Source: an uncultured Eubacteriales bacterium (GTDB taxonomy: Bacteria > Bacillota > Clostridia > Oscillospirales > Oscillospiraceae). Taken from it: a stretch of DNA of 7,304 nucleotides. The translations under genes were made by a program, and so were the position numbers. Position 1 is the first letter of the stretch. Every line of letters starts with the position of its first letter. The stretch covers positions 1 to 7,304 of the forward strand of contig URWG01000093.1 in assembly GCA_900551495.1 (NCBI GenBank), in the 5' to 3' direction. A model generated the notes under the pieces. The model did not search any database. It saw only the letters and a list, made by a program, of their open reading frames with translations, and had not been told where the DNA came from. Shown in pieces: positions 4,984 through 7,304 of the stretch.

Positions 4984-6607
4984 CGACGGTCCGGGACCGT
5001 ATACGGCGACGCTGCTCGACGGCTTGAAGGAGCGCGGCGTTAAGGTGACCTTCTTTATGGTCGGTCAGAACGCAAAAAACTATCCCGAGACGGTGCGCCG
5101 TATTTATACGGAGGGACATCAGATCGCGCAGCATACATACGATCATCCCACACTGTCCACGCTGTCCGACGAAAAGGTGCATTGGCAGCTTGACACGACC
5201 GACGATATTCTCAACGGGCATCTCGGCATGAACTTCAACTATGCGCTCCGCCCGCCCTACGGCGACTATAAGAGCCGTACCCTGGAGATCATCGGCAAGC
5301 CCGCGATCTTTTGGTCGGTCGATCCGCTGGATTGGAAGTACCGCAATTCCGATACGGTGTGTAAGAATATCGTCTCCGGCGCGTTTGACGGCGCGATTGT
5401 TCTTGCGCACGACATCCATTCCACGACGGTCCCCGGGGCGCTGAACGCCATTGACAAGCTCCTCGATCAGGGCTACGAATTCGTGACGATCAACGAGCTG
5501 TTCCGCCGCCGCAATGTCCCGCTGAATAACGGCGAGCGCTACTATTCCTGCAAGCCCAACGGCACCGACCTCGGACCGATCACCGCGCCGGAGCTGACGC
5601 TGCAAAAGGGCTACGGCAAGATTGCCGCCCGCCTGACTGCGCAGAACGGCATGGACATCTACTACACCACCGACGGCTCCGACCCCGCGCTGAACGGCAA
5701 GCTCTACCTCGGTGAATTTGACGTCACGGTCGGAACGACGGTCAAGGCGGTCGCCTCCAAGAACCTTAACGGCAGCCGCAGTACGGTGATGACCAAGGAG
5801 ATTGACGGCGTTCCCGCAGTCGAGCCGACGCTCGAGGTGAAGGACGGAAAAATCGTCATCACCAATCCGAATGAAAAGACCGACCTGCGCTACACGACCG
5901 ACGGCAGCACGCCGACTGCTTCGAGCAACGCCTATACCGCGCCGATCGCCTGCTTTGACGGCGTGCTGAGCTACTGCGTCATGGGCGAAGGGATCGCGAC
6001 GAAGGCCGAGCGGATGTATGTGACGAAAAACGGCAACCTGTTCCGCGACGTGCCGAATACGGCGTGGTATTTTGCCGACATGGACCGCGCCGTGTCGCAG
6101 GGACTGCTCAAGGGGCTGGGCTCTTATTGCTTCGAGCCGGACAGCTCGCTGACCCGCGCGATGTTCGTCACGATGCTCTACCGCGTGGTGCAGCAGCTCG
6201 GAACGACGGCGGAGGCGGGTGAAAACGTCTTTACCGACGTAGAAAACGGCAGATGGTACACCGATGCCGTGCTTTGGGCGGCAAAGGAGGGTATCGTCAA
6301 GGGCTACGGCGACGGCACGTTCCTGCCCGAGCAGAGCATCAACCGCGAGGAGATGTGCACGATCCTGAACCGTGCGGCGGGAAAGCTCCGTCTGGGAACG
6401 GTGGCGGGCGAACTGAAGTTTGCCGATAAGGACGAGATCTCCCGCTGGGCGAAGGAGAGCGTGCAGGCAATGGTGCAGGCGGGGCTTATGAAGGGCATGA
6501 AGGACAACCGCTTTGCCCCGAAGAGCACGGCGACCCGTGCGGAGGCGGCGACGGTGCTGCTGCGCATGACGGACCTTTACCGGAAGCTCAACGAAAAGAC
6601 CGAATAA
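4877..6607 (+). CDS. Secreted polysaccharide deacetylase with chitobiase-like and SLH domains
   Basis: A 576-residue exported protein with four parts. Residues 1-24 are a signal peptide ending TASA. Residues 29-213 form a carbohydrate esterase 4 (NodB-like) deacetylase with all expected motifs: TFDDGPG (Asp36, Asp37), HTYDH (His86, His90), RPPYG (125-129), DPLDW (149-153) and LAHDIH (His178, Asp179). Two chitobiase/hexosaminidase C-terminal-like domains follow (about 237-305 and 313-384), marked by YYTTDGSDP and RYTTDGSTP. Three SLH domains complete it (about 387-440, 449-503, 512-565), normally used to bind secondary wall polymers. The enzyme should remove N-acetyl groups from peptidoglycan or chitin-like glycans at the wall; the exact substrate cannot be read from sequence. 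The start is fixed by GGAGG at 4864-4868, 8 nt upstream, although the gene begins inside the preceding ORF. Confidence 0.94.
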   Translation: MKRLLAILLTAACLLTLLPLTASAKTGGKLIALTFDDGPGPYTATLLDGLKERGVKVTFFMVGQNAKNYPETVRRIYTEGHQIAQHTYDHPTLSTLSDEKVHWQLDTTDDILNGHLGMNFNYALRPPYGDYKSRTLEIIGKPAIFWSVDPLDWKYRNSDTVCKNIVSGAFDGAIVLAHDIHSTTVPGALNAIDKLLDQGYEFVTINELFRRRNVPLNNGERYYSCKPNGTDLGPITAPELTLQKGYGKIAARLTAQNGMDIYYTTDGSDPALNGKLYLGEFDVTVGTTVKAVASKNLNGSRSTVMTKEIDGVPAVEPTLEVKDGKIVITNPNEKTDLRYTTDGSTPTASSNAYTAPIACFDGVLSYCVMGEGIATKAERMYVTKNGNLFRDVPNTAWYFADMDRAVSQGLLKGLGSYCFEPDSSLTRAMFVTMLYRVVQQLGTTAEAGENVFTDVENGRWYTDAVLWAAKEGIVKGYGDGTFLPEQSINREEMCTILNRAAGKLRLGTVAGELKFADKDEISRWAKESVQAMVQAGLMKGMKDNRFAPKSTATRAEAATVLLRMTDLYRKLNEKTE

Positions 6608-6615
6608 AGCTTCAT

Positions 6616-6639
6616 CCCGCCTGTCGGAGGACAGGCGGG
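6616..6639. repeat. 24-nt perfect hairpin, copy 1
   Basis: CCCGCCTGTC (6616-6625) pairs perfectly with GACAGGCGGG (6630-6639) around GGAG. It begins 8 nt after the deacetylase stop codon. What follows (GTAATAAG) lacks a T-run, so it may slow or stabilise transcripts but is not a canonical terminator alone. Confidence 0.9.
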
Positions 6640-6670
6640 GTAATAAGACTGTCAAAAAAAGTACCAAGCC

Positions 6671-6800
6671 TGTCATTGCGAGGGTGTTTGCACCCGTGGC
6701 AATCTCGCAGAATTGTTTTGAAATTTCGATAAGCTTTGGCGAATTCGAAACATTTCACATGAGATTCCCACGTCGGGCTACGCCCTCCTCGGAATGACAC
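6671..6800. repeat. Inner inverted repeat of the composite element
   Basis: The left arm 6671-6706 and right arm 6761-6800 are complementary apart from one mismatch in each outer and inner block. The blocks are TGTCATTGCGAGG against CCTCGGAATGACA, and CGTGGCAATCTC against GAGATTCCCACG. Each arm carries its own small hairpin: GGGTG TTTG CACCC on the left and GGGC TAC GCCC on the right. This could fold as a branched, cruciform-like structure. Confidence 0.8.
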
Positions 6801-6828
6801 AGGGGAGGTTTTTCGACACGCTGATTAT

Positions 6829-6869
6829 CCCGCCTGTCGGAGGACAGGCGGGAAAATTTTACTTTTTTT
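6829..6869 (+). terminator. 24-nt hairpin copy 2 followed by T-runs, likely terminator
   Basis: The same 10-bp perfect stem and GGAG loop as copy 1 (6829-6852) is here followed by AAAATTTTAC and seven T residues (6863-6869). On the plus strand this is a plausible Rho-independent terminator for the deacetylase transcript, separating it from the sigma factor gene. The four A residues between stem and T-run make it less than ideal. Confidence 0.55.
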
Positions 6870-6878
6870 GATTCCTTT

Positions 6879-6906
6879 TGCAACCCCGAGGGAGTTTTTC
6901 CGAGTA
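6879..6906 (+). promoter_or_regulatory. Candidate ECF-type promoter before the sigma factor gene
   Basis: TGCAAC (6879-6884), a 16-nt spacer containing TTTTT, and CGAGTA (6901-6906) resemble the AAC-type -35 and CG-type -10 elements recognised by ECF sigma factors, for example TGAAAC-N16-CGTA for SigW of B. subtilis. It lies 21 nt upstream of the sigma factor ATG, so the gene may be autoregulated. No good housekeeping promoter is visible in the same interval. Confidence 0.45.
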
Positions 6907-6927
6907 ATGGGGCGAGGAGGTGAGGGA

Positions 6928-7304
6928 ATGAAGGACCGAGAGATCGTCCGTCTGTTTCTGCGGCGGGACGAGGCGGCGATCGAGCAGGTGCAGCAAGCCT
7001 ACGAGCTGTATTGCCGCTCGATCGTTTCACGGATACTGCGTGACGAGACGGACGTTTCCGAGTGCGTCAACGACGTGTGGCTTGCGGCATGGAACAGCAT
7101 CCCGCCGCAAAGACCGAATCATCTGGCGGCATATCTCGGAAAAATCACCCGCAATCTCGCGCTCAACCGTTACAAACGCAATTCCGTCGCAAAACGCGGC
7201 TCCGGTCAGGTTGAGATTGCCCTGTCCGAGCTGGAAAACTGCATCCCCGACAATACGGATGTCGAGCGGGCAGCGGAGGATTCCCTGATCGCATCCGTCA
7301 TCAA
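6928..7304 (+). CDS. ECF-family RNA polymerase sigma factor, partial (C-terminus beyond window)
   Basis: From ATG 6928 the frame is open for 125 codons to the window end. AGGAGG at 6915-6920, 7 nt upstream, fixes the start. The protein begins MKDREIVRLFLRRDEAAIEQ and continues through sigma-70 region 2: YCRSIVSRILRDETDVSECV, then NDVWLAAWNSIPPQRPNHLA, then AYLGKITRNLALNRYKRN. The DVSECVNDVWLAAW and LAAYLGKITRNLALNRYK portions match the core-binding and -10 recognition helices of ECF sigma factors. The linker to region 4 is present, but region 4 itself (-35 recognition) lies beyond the edge. Such factors usually respond to envelope or other external stress and are often followed by an anti-sigma gene, which cannot be seen here. 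Confidence 0.92.
   Translation, partial: MKDREIVRLFLRRDEAAIEQVQQAYELYCRSIVSRILRDETDVSECVNDVWLAAWNSIPPQRPNHLAAYLGKITRNLALNRYKRNSVAKRGSGQVEIALSELENCIPDNTDVERAAEDSLIASVI

Larger units (their letters stand above)
6616..6852. repeat. 237-bp composite palindrome, REPIN/MITE-like
   Basis: The segment is bounded by two identical copies of a perfect palindromic hairpin and is itself an imperfect inverted repeat. Reading inward from each end, both sides show TAAT-AG, then TGTC with an A-run, then CC...CCTG, then TCATTNCGAGG, a small internal hairpin, and CGTGGNAATCTC. The middle (about 6707-6760) is AT-richer and partly self-complementary. No open reading frame of its own is credible here and no clear target-site duplication flanks it. 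The TCATTGCGAGG...GGCAATCTC type of arm resembles interspersed palindromic repeats seen in many bacterial genomes. I infer a non-autonomous repeat rather than a gene. Confidence 0.75.

Noticed and set aside
4886..6676. Long leftward open frame (596 codons) opposite the deacetylase
   Set aside because: It mirrors the codon structure of the deacetylase gene. There is no sensible start signal and no recognisable domain.
6616..6852. CRISPR-like array or tRNA-type structure in the repeat region
   Set aside because: There are only two copies of the 24-nt unit, 189 nt apart, with no regular spacers. No cloverleaf with a T-arm GTTC motif is visible.
6612..7030. Leftward open frames across the composite palindrome
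   Set aside because: They run through hairpins and the sigma factor promoter and start region, have low-complexity products, and conflict with the well-supported sigma factor gene.

Overview
The window looks like chromosomal DNA from a GC-rich Gram-positive anaerobe of the class Clostridia, most likely the Oscillospiraceae/Ruminococcaceae group. This rests on a T-box leader in front of pheS, strong AGGAGG-type ribosome binding sites, a lipoprotein-alr-mazF gene order like that of Bacillota, an SLH-domain cell-wall enzyme, and an ECF sigma factor of a type I associate with Oscillospiraceae. The assignment is from pattern recognition, not a database search.

Left part (1-1200): the 5' two-thirds of pheS (phenylalanyl-tRNA synthetase alpha chain) runs leftward off the window. 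Its roughly 300-nt leader is a T-box riboswitch ending in an intrinsic terminator. Its promoter sits back to back with a near-consensus promoter that fires rightward into the next operon.

Middle part (1203-4311), one rightward operon: nnrD (NAD(P)H-hydrate repair), a small predicted lipoprotein, alr (alanine racemase) and a MazF/EndoA-type endoribonuclease. The last three follow the Bacillus subtilis order ydcC-alrA-(ndoAI)-ndoA, but no antitoxin gene is visible between alr and mazF. nnrD carries a frameshift that is best explained by a 14-nt insertion near 1914-1927.

Right-middle part (4343-6607): a second unit with its own candidate promoter, in which a strong inverted repeat covers both the -10 region and the ribosome binding site. 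It encodes a small unrecognised protein that overlaps by 107 nt a secreted polysaccharide deacetylase. The deacetylase carries two chitobiase-like domains and three SLH domains, so it probably modifies peptidoglycan or another wall glycan while anchored to the wall.

Right part (6608-7304): a 237-bp composite palindrome, bounded at both ends by the same perfect 24-nt hairpin, fills most of the gap. It is followed by an ECF-type promoter motif and the first 125 codons of an ECF sigma factor, cut by the window end.

No wholly new multi-gene system is evident. The points most worth following up are the composite palindrome, the nnrD lesion and its effect on lipoprotein translation, the mazF gene without an adjacent antitoxin, and the inverted repeat over the promoter and ribosome binding site at 4358-4384.
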